From positions 1 through 64,000 of the forward strand of contig NZ_JAXUHN010000090.1 in the NCBI RefSeq assembly GCF_035916875.1: DNA of 64,000 bases, given 5' to 3'. The notes under the pieces were generated by a model. That model saw only the letters and a list, made by a program, of their open reading frames with translations, was not told the DNA's origin and ran no database searches. Source of the stretch: Methylomicrobium sp035916875 (GTDB lineage Bacteria > Pseudomonadota > Gammaproteobacteria > Methylococcales > Methylomonadaceae). Position numbers and translations under genes: made by a program. Positions 18,917 to 26,858 of the stretch are shown here, piece after piece. Every line of letters starts with the position of its first letter. Position 1 is the first letter of the stretch.

Positions 18917-19462
18917 CTAATAACGCGGAAAACCGTAGTAACCGCCCCAATAATACGGATAGCCGTAGTAACCGTAGGGATAAAAACCGCCGGGGCCGAA
19001 TCCTCCATTGTAATAATAGGGTGTGGGTTCATAGTCCGGCCACAGATGGAGCGTGGTGGTTTCCAGCACCGGCAGTCGCAGCAGCTTATTGCCGATCATC
19101 AGTTCTTGGTCGCCGGTCAGGACGCCGGCCGCGGTGATCTCTTTATCCTTCTTGTACACGGCCGGATCGAGAAACTTGCGGCTGTCGAGATAGAAGCGTC
19201 CTTGATAAGGTTTTTCCCGATTCGGCCGTCCGTAACTGTTCAGCGGATAGGACAACACTTGCAGCCGGGTGTAGTCCTTCTCGTTCTGCACGTCGATGAT
19301 CACGCCGCCCCAACGCACCGGTGCGCCTTTGTAGCGCGCTATGTCAACGCTCGCTTGCGGAAACGATATGTCTACCGCAGGCGGATCCTTGATCGCCGGC
19401 GGCAGCGTCGAGCAGGCGTTCAACAACGAAGCAGATAAAAGCAGTAAAACTCGAATGTTCAT
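18917..19462 (-). CDS. slp: Slp-family outer-membrane lipoprotein
   Basis: The start at 19462, with a GAGGAG ribosome-binding site, gives MNIRVLLLLSASLLNACS, a lipoprotein signal with the lipobox LNAC. The mature part shows Slp-type boxes (VRWGGVIIDVQNEKDYTRLQV, GRFYLDSRKFLD, ITAAGVLTG). The tail is unusually rich in Gly, Tyr and Pro after about residue 145. The family is induced in stationary phase or acid in enterobacteria; here the role is unknown. Confidence 0.85.
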   Translation of the reverse strand: MNIRVLLLLSASLLNACSTLPPAIKDPPAVDISFPQASVDIARYKGAPVRWGGVIIDVQNEKDYTRLQVLSYPLNSYGRPNREKPYQGRFYLDSRKFLDPAVYKKDKEITAAGVLTGDQELMIGNKLLRLPVLETTTLHLWPDYEPTPYYYNGGFGPGGFYPYGYYGYPYYWGGYYGFPRY

Positions 19463-19556
19463 GATTTGACTCCTCTCGTAACGCCGGTCTCGGGTCGCGG
19501 CATCGCGTATCAAACGAGCGTTCCCGCACCGGATGCGCTGGGGAAGCGGGGTTATC

Positions 19557-20040
19557 TCAACGGCCGTCTTGTCGTCTGGCGATCAACGCATTCAATGGGT
19601 GTTTTTGGGACAAATACGTTTTGTCTATCGCATACACCTTGCGGCCGATTTCGGGGGTGGCAAGGTAACGCCATTCTATCTCTTTGATGTGTTTCGGCAA
19701 CGTGTATTCCGGCATCAGCGCGATGCCGAGGGCGAAGACGACCGCATATTTTTCTTCATAGAGCAGCGCGGAGGGATAAGGTTCACTGAACAATTGCGCG
19801 GGCGAGGAGATGACAAGATCAAGTAGAACGGATTCGAGTTAATGCAACAAGATGCTTTCCTGATCGATGATCAATTCGAGTTCGATCTGCGAATGTGCAT
19901 GCTGATAGCTCGCCAGCAGCGGGCCTAAGCGTTGCGCGCCGATAGTCCGCATCAGCCCGAGTCGGAGGCTTTTTGTTCGCCTGTGTCAGCGAAGGCTGGG
20001 AGATAAAGCAGAACTGCGCGGCGCGCGTGAATCGCACACG
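19557..20040 (-). pseudogene. Decayed LysR/OxyR-type regulator
   Basis: On the minus strand three blocks of a LysR-type regulator are visible: the helix-turn-helix FTRAAQFCFISQPSLTQANKK (near 20035-19975), an effector block LGLMRTIGAQRLGPLLASY through IELELIIDQESILLH, and the C-terminal LDLVISSPAQLFSEPYP and ALGIALMPEYTLPKHIKEI. The blocks are joined by deletions and frame changes, so no functional protein can result. The upstream start is not identifiable. Confidence 0.75.
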
Positions 20041-20379
20041 ACCAGGAAATAGCGGATTTAATGCGTCTCCACGTAGCGTTCCTTTACCTATAGGCGGAAC
20101 CTATTATTTCGTAGAAAGTTGCTATTTTACAAATAGCATAAAAAGGCCAGGGCATAGCGCCAAACGATGCAATTATCCATTTGAAAAAGCTATGATATTA
20201 GCCGAACCGATCGTGGCTCATTTGGTTCCGTATGATGTCGCCGGATTGGAACAGGGCCTTGCGGAAGCCCTGAAGCCTTTGGCTCTGATATTCCGCCAAG
20301 ACGCGCCCGCCTAGCTTTATAGAGAAGCACTCATGTCCTATCTATCTTCAAGTCCTGATTTGGCTGATTTGTCCGGCAT
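20041..20379. other. Intergenic stretch with one small hairpin
   Basis: No gene was recognised. A perfect hairpin GCTATTT-TAC-AAATAGC lies at 20121-20137 with four A's after it on this strand. The reading frames here are short and without family features. Confidence 0.3.
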
Positions 20380-20685
20380 ATCCCCACCGCGATCGCGCCG
20401 AGCGCTGCGGGCATTACCTGAGAGAACTTCAGGGGCCGCAGTTGCCCGAAACCCTTGCCGGTAATGGTGATGCACAGCAAAAACGACAAGTTGTTTCCGG
20501 GGTTCGACAAGCAAACGATCGGCTGGTGGTCAGCCTGCAACGACCGCGCCGGCAGCGCGGACGCTCCTGAAACCGGCTGTATTGCCTATACCGGCTGCAA
20601 AAACGGCGTGGCGACCTGGTATTGCGAAGGCGAAGGGCCGCATCCCGTTTGGCCCGGCAACAACAAAGCCATTCAAATTTTTTAA
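20380..20685 (+). pseudogene. C-terminal fragment of an LpqC/PHB-depolymerase-like esterase
   Basis: The frame PTAIAPSAAGIT-stop-ENFRGRSCPKPLPVMVMHS continues to KNDKLFPGFDKQTIGWW and GEGPHPVWPGNNKAIQIF. HS.ND and GPHPVWPG are the acid and catalytic-His ends of the LpqC-type esterase family. The nucleophile part is missing and an in-frame stop interrupts the remainder. It is a degraded fragment, adjacent to the LysR remnant. Confidence 0.6.
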
Positions 20686-20823
20686 AACCGTTCACTGAGT
20701 CGTCTCCTGACGGTTTTTTCACAACACCGCACTCATCTTCGATTTGAACGGACAAATAAAGTATCGTCCGTTCTCCGGGCGGGTTCAGCGTCCTCTTGAC
20801 TTATTATTAATTTTTTTCGAAAG

Positions 20824-20852
20824 CTTGCTATTTTCGTGTGCATCCCCATAAT
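20824..20852 (+). promoter_or_regulatory. Candidate sigma-32 heat-shock promoter of lon
   Basis: The sequence CTTGCTA, a 13-base spacer and CCCCATAAT resembles the heat-shock consensus (CTTGAAA, 11-16, CCCCATNT). It lies 35 bases before the lon ATG. lon is under sigma-32 in enterobacteria, so the placement makes sense. The -35 box is imperfect. Confidence 0.4.
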
Positions 20853-20886
20853 CATTATTCCAAGAACAGTGTTGAAGGTTCCTTGA

Positions 20887-23319
20887 ATGGACACACAGAA
20901 AGATTTAGACATACAACCACCCCTGTCGCTGGTTCCGGTCCTGCCGTTGCGCGATGTGGTGGTTTATCCCCACATGGTGATCCCTTTGTTTGTCGGCCGC
21001 GAGCGCTCGATCGACGCGCTGGATGCCGCGATGAAGGACAATAAACAGATTTTGCTGGTCGCGCAGCGCGAAGCCGAGGTCGATGAGCCGGAATTCGACG
21101 ATCTTTACCATATCGGCACGCTGGCGAACATTCTGCAATTGCTGAAACTGCCCGACGGCACGGTCAAGGTGCTGGTTGAAGGCAGCGAGCGCAGTCAGGT
21201 TTTGAAATATATCGAAACCGGCAGCTATTTTTCGGCTCAGGTCGCCACGCTGGAAGACCAGTTGACCTTGTCCGAACAGGAGCAGGAAGTCTTACAGCGC
21301 ACCGCAATCAGCTCGTTCGACCAATATGTCAAGCTGAACAACAAAATTCCGCCCGAAGTGCTGAACGCGCTGGCCGGCATCGATGACCTGAGCCGTCTGG
21401 CCGATACCATTGCGGCGCATATGGCCTTGAAAGTGAACGAGAAGCAGACGATTCTCGAAACGATGGATACTGGCAAGCGTCTTGAAAGTTTGATGACCTA
21501 TATGGAAGGCGAGGTCGATCTTCTCGAGATGGAAAAACGCATTCGCGTGCGCGTGAAACAGCAAATGGAGAAAAACCAGCGCGAATATTATCTGAACGAG
21601 CAAATGAAGGCGATTCAGAAGGAGCTCGGCGAAATTGAAAATGCGCCGAATGAAATCGAGGATCTCGAAAACCGGATCGAAGACGCCGGCATGTCCAAGG
21701 AAGCCAAGAGCAAGGCGCTGGCCGAACTCAACAAGCTCAAGCTGATGTCGCCGATGTCGGCCGAAGCGACTGTCGTTCGTAACTATATCGACTGGATGGT
21801 CAATGTGCCGTGGAAACAGAAAACCAAGGTGCGCCACGATCTGAAAATCGCCGAGCAGGTGCTCGAAGAAGATCATTTCGGTCTCGAAAAGGTCAAGGAA
21901 CGGATTCTCGAATACCTGGCCGTGCAGCAGCGCGTCAAACAGTTGAAAGGACCGATCCTGTGCCTGGTCGGACCGCCGGGCGTCGGCAAGACTTCGCTCG
22001 GCGAGTCGATCGCGCGCGCAACCAACCGTAAGTATGTGCGGATGGCGTTGGGCGGCGTGCGCGACGAAGCCGAAATCCGCGGCCACCGGCGCACCTATAT
22101 CGGTTCGATGCCGGGCAAGATTCTGCAAAATCTGGCCAAGGTGAAGACGCGCAATCCGATGTTCTTGCTCGACGAAATCGACAAAATGGCGGCCGATTTC
22201 CGCGGCGATCCGGCGTCCGCCTTGCTGGAGGTGCTGGACCCCGAACAGAACCATACTTTCTCTGATCATTATCTGGAAGTCGATTTCGATCTGTCCGATG
22301 TGATGTTTGTCGCGACTGCGAATACGATGAACATTCCGCCGGCGCTGTTGGACCGAATGGAGGTGATTCGTCTGGCCGGTTATACCGAAGACGAAAAAAT
22401 CAATATCGCGATGCGTTATCTGATTCCGAAGCAGATCAAGAATAACGGTTTGAAACCGCAGGAAATCGAGATTACCGAAGCGGCCGTGCGCGACATGATC
22501 CGCTATTACACCCGCGAGGCGGGCGTTCGGGGCTTGGAACGCGATATTTCGAAGGTTTGCCGTAAGGTCGTCAAATCGCTGCTGTTGCAGCCGGCCGAGC
22601 AGAAAACGGTGGTTACCCAGGAAAACCTGGATAGCTATCTGGGCGTCAGACGTTTCGATTTCGGTTTGGCCGAGGAACAGGATCAGGTTGGTCAGGTTAC
22701 GGGGCTTGCCTGGACCGAGGTCGGCGGCGAATTGCTGACGATCGAAACAGCTGTGATTCCGGGCAAGGGCAAGCATTCCTCGACCGGCAAACTCGGCGAG
22801 GTGATGAAGGAATCGATCGAGGCGGCGATGACCGTGGTCAGAAGCCGCGCGGAAGTTCTCGGCATCGACAGCGATGTGTTCCAAAAGAACGACATCCATA
22901 TTCACGTACCCGAAGGCGCGACTCCGAAAGACGGGCCGAGCGCGGGTATCGGCATGTGCACAGCGATTATTTCCGCGTTGACCAAGATTCCGGTGCGCGC
23001 GAACGTTGCGATGACCGGCGAGATCACGTTGCGTGGCGAAGTGCTGCCGATCGGCGGGCTGAAGGAAAAATTGCTGGCCGCGCATCGGGGCGGCATTACA
23101 ACCGTGTTGATTCCTGTGGACAATGCGAAGGATTTGGCGGAAATTCCGGAAAACATCAAACAGAATCTCGATATCAAGCCAGTGCACTGGATCGATGAGG
23201 TGCTTGCGGTTGCGCTGCAATATATGCCGTCGCCGGTGACCAAAAACGAAGTCGATGACAATGCGAAGGCCGAATTGGATCCGGTCAAAATCAAAAATCA
23301 GGGATTGACCGCGCATTGA
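20887..23319 (+). CDS. lon: ATP-dependent protease La (LonA)
   Basis: The 810-residue hexameric protease degrades misfolded and regulatory proteins in the cytosol. The N-terminal substrate domain (LPLRDVVVYPHMVIPLFVGR) is followed by a coiled region, an AAA+ module with Walker A GPPGVGKTSLGE (near residue 362) and Walker B FLLDEIDKM. The protease domain has PKDGPSAGI with the catalytic Ser at about residue 685 and the Lys further on (LPIGGLKEKLLAA). The order lon-hupB-tRNAs-ppiD matches the usual gammaproteobacterial neighbourhood. Confidence 0.98.
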   Translation: MDTQKDLDIQPPLSLVPVLPLRDVVVYPHMVIPLFVGRERSIDALDAAMKDNKQILLVAQREAEVDEPEFDDLYHIGTLANILQLLKLPDGTVKVLVEGSERSQVLKYIETGSYFSAQVATLEDQLTLSEQEQEVLQRTAISSFDQYVKLNNKIPPEVLNALAGIDDLSRLADTIAAHMALKVNEKQTILETMDTGKRLESLMTYMEGEVDLLEMEKRIRVRVKQQMEKNQREYYLNEQMKAIQKELGEIENAPNEIEDLENRIEDAGMSKEAKSKALAELNKLKLMSPMSAEATVVRNYIDWMVNVPWKQKTKVRHDLKIAEQVLEEDHFGLEKVKERILEYLAVQQRVKQLKGPILCLVGPPGVGKTSLGESIARATNRKYVRMALGGVRDEAEIRGHRRTYIGSMPGKILQNLAKVKTRNPMFLLDEIDKMAADFRGDPASALLEVLDPEQNHTFSDHYLEVDFDLSDVMFVATANTMNIPPALLDRMEVIRLAGYTEDEKINIAMRYLIPKQIKNNGLKPQEIEITEAAVRDMIRYYTREAGVRGLERDISKVCRKVVKSLLLQPAEQKTVVTQENLDSYLGVRRFDFGLAEEQDQVGQVTGLAWTEVGGELLTIETAVIPGKGKHSSTGKLGEVMKESIEAAMTVVRSRAEVLGIDSDVFQKNDIHIHVPEGATPKDGPSAGIGMCTAIISALTKIPVRANVAMTGEITLRGEVLPIGGLKEKLLAAHRGGITTVLIPVDNAKDLAEIPENIKQNLDIKPVHWIDEVLAVALQYMPSPVTKNEVDDNAKAELDPVKIKNQGLTAH

Positions 23320-23376
23320 AAGGCTTTCTTTTTGTGACGGATGCACGGAGATGCAGTCATTCTGCGCTCTCCGAGC

Positions 23377-23406
23377 TTGACAGTCGGCAACAGCGCTTGA
23401 TATAAC
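23377..23406 (+). promoter_or_regulatory. Candidate sigma-70 promoter of hupB and tRNAs
   Basis: TTGACA at 23377, an 18-base spacer and TATAAC at 23401 form a near-consensus promoter. It lies about 105 bases upstream of the hupB start and probably also drives the two tRNA genes behind hupB. Confidence 0.5.
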
Positions 23407-23510
23407 TGTTGCCTTTCTTGTGTGGTTATTGATCCCAAGAAATAGGCTCGGGCTATTGCTGAACGAATATCAACATATATAAAAATATAGAATTTCCTAA
23501 AGGGGGAATA

Positions 23511-23783
23511 ATGAATAAATCGGAATTAATCGACGCTATCGCACATTCTGCTGAATTGACCAAGGCTGACGCCGGCCGTGCTCTGGACGGTTTTATCAAA
23601 GCCGTGGAAGACTCCTTGAAAGCAGGTGATTCGGTCACTTTGGTCGGTTTCGGAACCTTTTCAGTGAAGGAAAGAGCCGAGCGCAAGGGCCGTAATCCGC
23701 AGACTGGAGAAGAAATTACGATCAAGGCTGCAAAAATGCCTGCATTTAAAGTTGGCAAATCTTTAAAAGATGCTGTACAATAG
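23511..23783 (+). CDS. hupB: DNA-binding protein HU, beta type
   Basis: The 90-residue histone-like protein bends and compacts DNA. Its sequence follows HU closely: MNKSELIDAIAHSAELTKAD, ALDGFIKAVEDSLKAGDSV, LVGFGTFSVKERAERKGRNP (the DNA-binding arm with its RNP tip) and MPAFKVGKSLKDAV. A strong AAGGGGG ribosome-binding site precedes the ATG. It lies between lon and the tRNAs, 13 bases from tRNA-Val. Confidence 0.97.
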   Translation: MNKSELIDAIAHSAELTKADAGRALDGFIKAVEDSLKAGDSVTLVGFGTFSVKERAERKGRNPQTGEEITIKAAKMPAFKVGKSLKDAVQ

Positions 23784-23796
23784 TGATCTTTAAGTC

Positions 23797-23872
23797 GGGT
23801 GCTTAGCTCAGCTGGGAGAGCATCGCCCTTACAAGGCGAGGGTCGGGGGTTCGAACCCCTCAGCACCCACCA
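23797..23872 (+). tRNA. tRNA-Val (anticodon TAC)
   Basis: The 76-base gene folds as a cloverleaf: acceptor GGGTGCT/AGCACCC, D arm GCTCAGCTGGGAGAGC, anticodon arm CGCCCTTACAAGGCG with TAC, and T arm GTCGGGGGTTCGAACCCC. The CCA end is encoded. It follows hupB by 13 bases and is probably on the same transcript. Confidence 0.97.
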
Positions 23873-23878
23873 GACTTT

Positions 23879-23955
23879 GGAGCGGTAGTTCAGTTGGTTA
23901 GAATACCGGCCTGTCACGCCGGGGGTCGCGGGTTCGAGCCCCGTCCGCTCCGCCA
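23879..23955 (+). tRNA. tRNA-Asp (anticodon GTC)
   Basis: The 77-base gene has acceptor GGAGCGG/CCGCTCC, anticodon arm CCGGCCTGTCACGCCGG with GTC, T arm CGCGGGTTCGAGCCCCG and encoded CCA. It is 6 bases after tRNA-Val and is followed directly by an intrinsic terminator. Confidence 0.97.
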
Positions 23956-23963
23956 AAATAAGA

Positions 23964-23998
23964 AAGCCCCGTACCAATCGGTCCGGGGCTTTTTTTTT
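23964..23998 (+). terminator. Intrinsic terminator after tRNA-Asp
   Basis: A hairpin with arms AAGCCCCG and CGGGGCTT and a 12-base loop is followed by a run of nine T's. It ends the hupB-tRNA transcript ahead of ppiD. Confidence 0.9.
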
Positions 23999-24043
23999 AT
24001 CGGATTTTGCCTACAATCACAGGATTTCTTTAGGACAGAGCAT

Positions 24044-25924
24044 ATGCTGACGACAATCAGAGAAAAGGCGCAAGGCGCGTTCGCGTGGGTCATCTTGCTG
24101 GCGATCGGTATTCCGTTTGCGTTATGGGGTATTCAAAACTATTTTGACGCCGGGAAACTTGCGCCGGTCGCTTCTGTTGGCGATAAAGATTTTTATCAGA
24201 ACGATGTGAACCGTGCCTATGAGCAGTACGCCCAGCAATTGCGCGGGATGGGCATTGACGAAGCCACGCTAAAGGCGCAGGCGCTCGATAAACTGATCAA
24301 GGACGAAGTCCTGCTGCAATACGCGCATGCGACGGGTTTGGTCGCGACCGATCAGGAAGCGCGCGACTTCATCAAGGAACTCGATTATTTCAAGGTCGAC
24401 GGCAAGTTTAATGAAGATCGTTATAAATCATTGTTGAATTCGCAGAGAATGACTTCGAACGACTTCGTTGCGCGGATCAAGAATGCGTTGATCATGCAGC
24501 AGCTGCAAGGGGGCGTTACCGATACCAGTTTCGCGACATCCTACGACGTCGAGAGCTTTTTCAAGATTCAGAATCAGCAGCGCGATTTCGATTATGTGAC
24601 CGTGGCATTGCCGAAATTGACCGAACAGCCTTCCAACGAAGAGATCAATGCTTACTATCAGCAGCATCAGGATCAATACAAAACGCCTGAGCAGATCTCG
24701 GTCAGTTATGTCGAACTGTCGCTCGATGCGATCGCGCAAAAAGTCGAAGTGACCGATGACAAGCTGAAAGCTTATTATGCGGAGCAAAAGGAACAGTACA
24801 GCACGCCTGAGCGCCGGAAGATCAGCCATATTCTGTTTGCGGTCAACGCGCAAACCGACGACAAAACCGCACTCGCCAAGGCCCAAAAAGCCAAAGCCGA
24901 ACTGGCGAGCAGGGATTTCGCGGCGCTGGCCGCAGAAGTGTCGGACGACAAGCTGACCGCGAAGAACGGCGGCGATTTGGGGCTTTTCAATGCTGGCGCG
25001 ATGGATAAATCGTTCGAGGAGGCAGTCGGCAAGCTCAAGCTGGGCGAAGTGTCGGAGCCGGTCAAATCCTCGTTCGGCTATCATCTGATCAAAGTGACCG
25101 AGCTGGTGTCGGGCGAAACGAAACCGTTCGAGAGCGTGAAGGCCGAGGTGACGAAGGCCTATCAAAAATCGCAGGCCGAAACGGCTTTCTATGATTCCGG
25201 CGAAAAACTGGCCGAGTTGAGTTATGAAAATCCGGACAACCTGGATGCGGTCGCGAAAGCTCTGGGGCTGGCAGTCAATAAGACCGCTTTCTTTACCAAG
25301 GCTGCCGGCACCGGCATCGCGGCAAATCCGAAAATCCGCGAAGCGGCATTCTCCGACGAAGTGTTGCAAGGCAATAACAGTACACCGGTCGAAATCAGCG
25401 CCGAGCATGTGGTCGTGCTCCGCAAACTCGATTATAAGCCGGCCGCGATTGAAGCGCTGGACAGCGTGAAAGCCGGGATCAGCGCGCAACTGCTAATCGA
25501 AAAAGCCAAGAAGCAGGCGCTTGAAAAAGCGCAAAAACTGAAGGATGCGTTGAGAGCCGGTGAAACGCTTGCGAACTTGGCCGCGAACGAGAAACTCGAA
25601 GTGAAAAAAATGACCGGTTATACGCGCGGCAAAACGGAGATTTCTGACGCACTCAGCGATGCGGTATTCAAGGCCGCGAAACCAGCGGGCGGCAAGCCGA
25701 CGATTCTGGTGGCCGAACTGCCGGACGGCGCGCAGGCGGTGGTCAGTCTGAGCAAGGTCGCTCCGGGGGTGATCAGCGAGGATGACAAGAAAAAAATGGA
25801 TCTGGCGACCAAGAATATCGCCAAAGCTTTCGGGCAAGCCGAGTTCAATGCGATGCTGCAAACGCTCGAAACGGATGCCGATATCGAGATCAACAAATCG
25901 GCTGACGAGGCCAAAACGCAGTAA
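24044..25924 (+). CDS. ppiD: Membrane-anchored peptidyl-prolyl isomerase / periplasmic chaperone PpiD
   Basis: The 626-residue protein has one N-terminal membrane helix (FAWVILLAIGIPFALWGI), a SurA-like N-terminal chaperone part, and a parvulin domain at about residues 260-360 (KISHILFAVN, NGGDLGLFNAGAMDKSFEEA, SSFGYHLIKVT). It helps outer-membrane proteins fold after export. The start at 24044 was chosen over an upstream in-frame extension running through the tRNA-Asp gene. The size equals E. coli PpiD, and the lon-hupB-ppiD order is conserved. Confidence 0.93.
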   Translation: MLTTIREKAQGAFAWVILLAIGIPFALWGIQNYFDAGKLAPVASVGDKDFYQNDVNRAYEQYAQQLRGMGIDEATLKAQALDKLIKDEVLLQYAHATGLVATDQEARDFIKELDYFKVDGKFNEDRYKSLLNSQRMTSNDFVARIKNALIMQQLQGGVTDTSFATSYDVESFFKIQNQQRDFDYVTVALPKLTEQPSNEEINAYYQQHQDQYKTPEQISVSYVELSLDAIAQKVEVTDDKLKAYYAEQKEQYSTPERRKISHILFAVNAQTDDKTALAKAQKAKAELASRDFAALAAEVSDDKLTAKNGGDLGLFNAGAMDKSFEEAVGKLKLGEVSEPVKSSFGYHLIKVTELVSGETKPFESVKAEVTKAYQKSQAETAFYDSGEKLAELSYENPDNLDAVAKALGLAVNKTAFFTKAAGTGIAANPKIREAAFSDEVLQGNNSTPVEISAEHVVVLRKLDYKPAAIEALDSVKAGISAQLLIEKAKKQALEKAQKLKDALRAGETLANLAANEKLEVKKMTGYTRGKTEISDALSDAVFKAAKPAGGKPTILVAELPDGAQAVVSLSKVAPGVISEDDKKKMDLATKNIAKAFGQAEFNAMLQTLETDADIEINKSADEAKTQ

Positions 25925-25926
25925 AT

Positions 25927-25954
25927 AAAAAAGGGAGCTTCGGCTCCCTTTTTT
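25927..25954. terminator. Bidirectional intrinsic terminator between ppiD and fabI
   Basis: The arms AAGGGAGC and GCTCCCTT surround a TTCG loop, with A-run on one side and T-run on the other. It can terminate ppiD on plus and fabI on minus. A second perfect inverted repeat, TAGAGGGTA/TACCCTCTA at 25971-25997, lies between it and the fabI stop. Confidence 0.85.
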
Positions 25955-26001
25955 ATTGCAATTGAGCGCCTAGAGGGTATGCAATGCGTACCCTCTAAGA
26001 C

Positions 26002-26784
26002 TCAAGATGCCGCCAATCCCGCGATGTTGTAGCCACAATCGACATAAGTGACTTCGCCGGTGATGCCCGAGGCAAGGTCTGAACACATGAAGGCCGCGAC
26101 ATTGCCGACTTCTTCGATCGAGACATTCCTTTTCAACGGCGCGGTATCCGCCGCCTTGCTCAGCATCGCCTTGAAGTTGTTGATGCCGGAAGCGGCCAAG
26201 GTTCTGATCGGACCGGCCGAAATCGCGTTCACGCGCGTGCCTTCGGCACCCAGGGCCACCGCCATATAGCGTACATTCGCTTCGAGGCTGGCTTTCGCGA
26301 CGCCCATCACGTTGTAATTCGGAATCGCGCGTTCGGCGCCGAGGTAGGTCAAGGTCAGCAGCGAACCGTTGCGGCCAGCCATCAGGCTTCTGCCGGCCTT
26401 GGCCAGCGCGGTGAAGCTGTACGAGCTGATGTCATGCGCGATGCGGAAATTTTCCCGCGTTGTCGCGTTCACATAATCGCCATCCAATGCATCGCGCGGT
26501 GCATAAGCGACCGAATGCACGATCGCATCGAGCCCGTCCCAATGCTGGCCCAGTACTTTAAATACATTGTCGATGTGCTCGTCGGAGCTGACATCGCATT
26601 CCACGGTGATGCTGGAGCCGCATTCGGCGGCCATTTCCTCGACCCGGCTTTGCAGCTTGTCGTTTTGAAACGTAAACGCCAGCTCGGCGCCTTCCCGATG
26701 CATTGCCTTGGCGATGCCCCAGGCAATCGAACGATTGCTCGCCAGACCGACAATCAAGACACGTTTGCCTTGCATGAAACCCAT
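26002..26784 (-). CDS. fabI: Enoyl-ACP reductase (NADH)
   Basis: This enzyme performs the last reduction of fatty-acid elongation. The 260-residue short-chain dehydrogenase opens MGFMQGKRVLIVGLASNRSI, as FabI does, and carries the catalytic Tyr-Lys pair in PNYNVMGVAKASLEANVRYM. The start at 26784 has a GGGAGA ribosome-binding site. Upstream in-frame sequence would run into the divergent binding-protein gene. Confidence 0.96.
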   Translation of the reverse strand: MGFMQGKRVLIVGLASNRSIAWGIAKAMHREGAELAFTFQNDKLQSRVEEMAAECGSSITVECDVSSDEHIDNVFKVLGQHWDGLDAIVHSVAYAPRDALDGDYVNATTRENFRIAHDISSYSFTALAKAGRSLMAGRNGSLLTLTYLGAERAIPNYNVMGVAKASLEANVRYMAVALGAEGTRVNAISAGPIRTLAASGINNFKAMLSKAADTAPLKRNVSIEEVGNVAAFMCSDLASGITGEVTYVDCGYNIAGLAAS

Positions 26785-26858
26785 TCTGATCTCCCGTTGT
26801 TTTTGTGGATATACTTTGTGTTTGCTTGCTGCCTTGACGATAGAAAAGTCAGGTTTTG

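Noticed and set aside
19973..20314. 113-codon plus-strand frame between remnants
   Set aside because: Overlaps the LysR remnant on the other strand and has no family character.
21292..23346. 684-codon open frame antisense to lon
   Set aside because: It lies wholly opposite a clear lon gene, has His/Arg/Phe-rich composition typical of an antisense shadow and no family features.
24428..25489. 353-codon open frame antisense to ppiD
   Set aside because: Shadow of the ppiD coding frame; no ribosome-binding site or family motifs.
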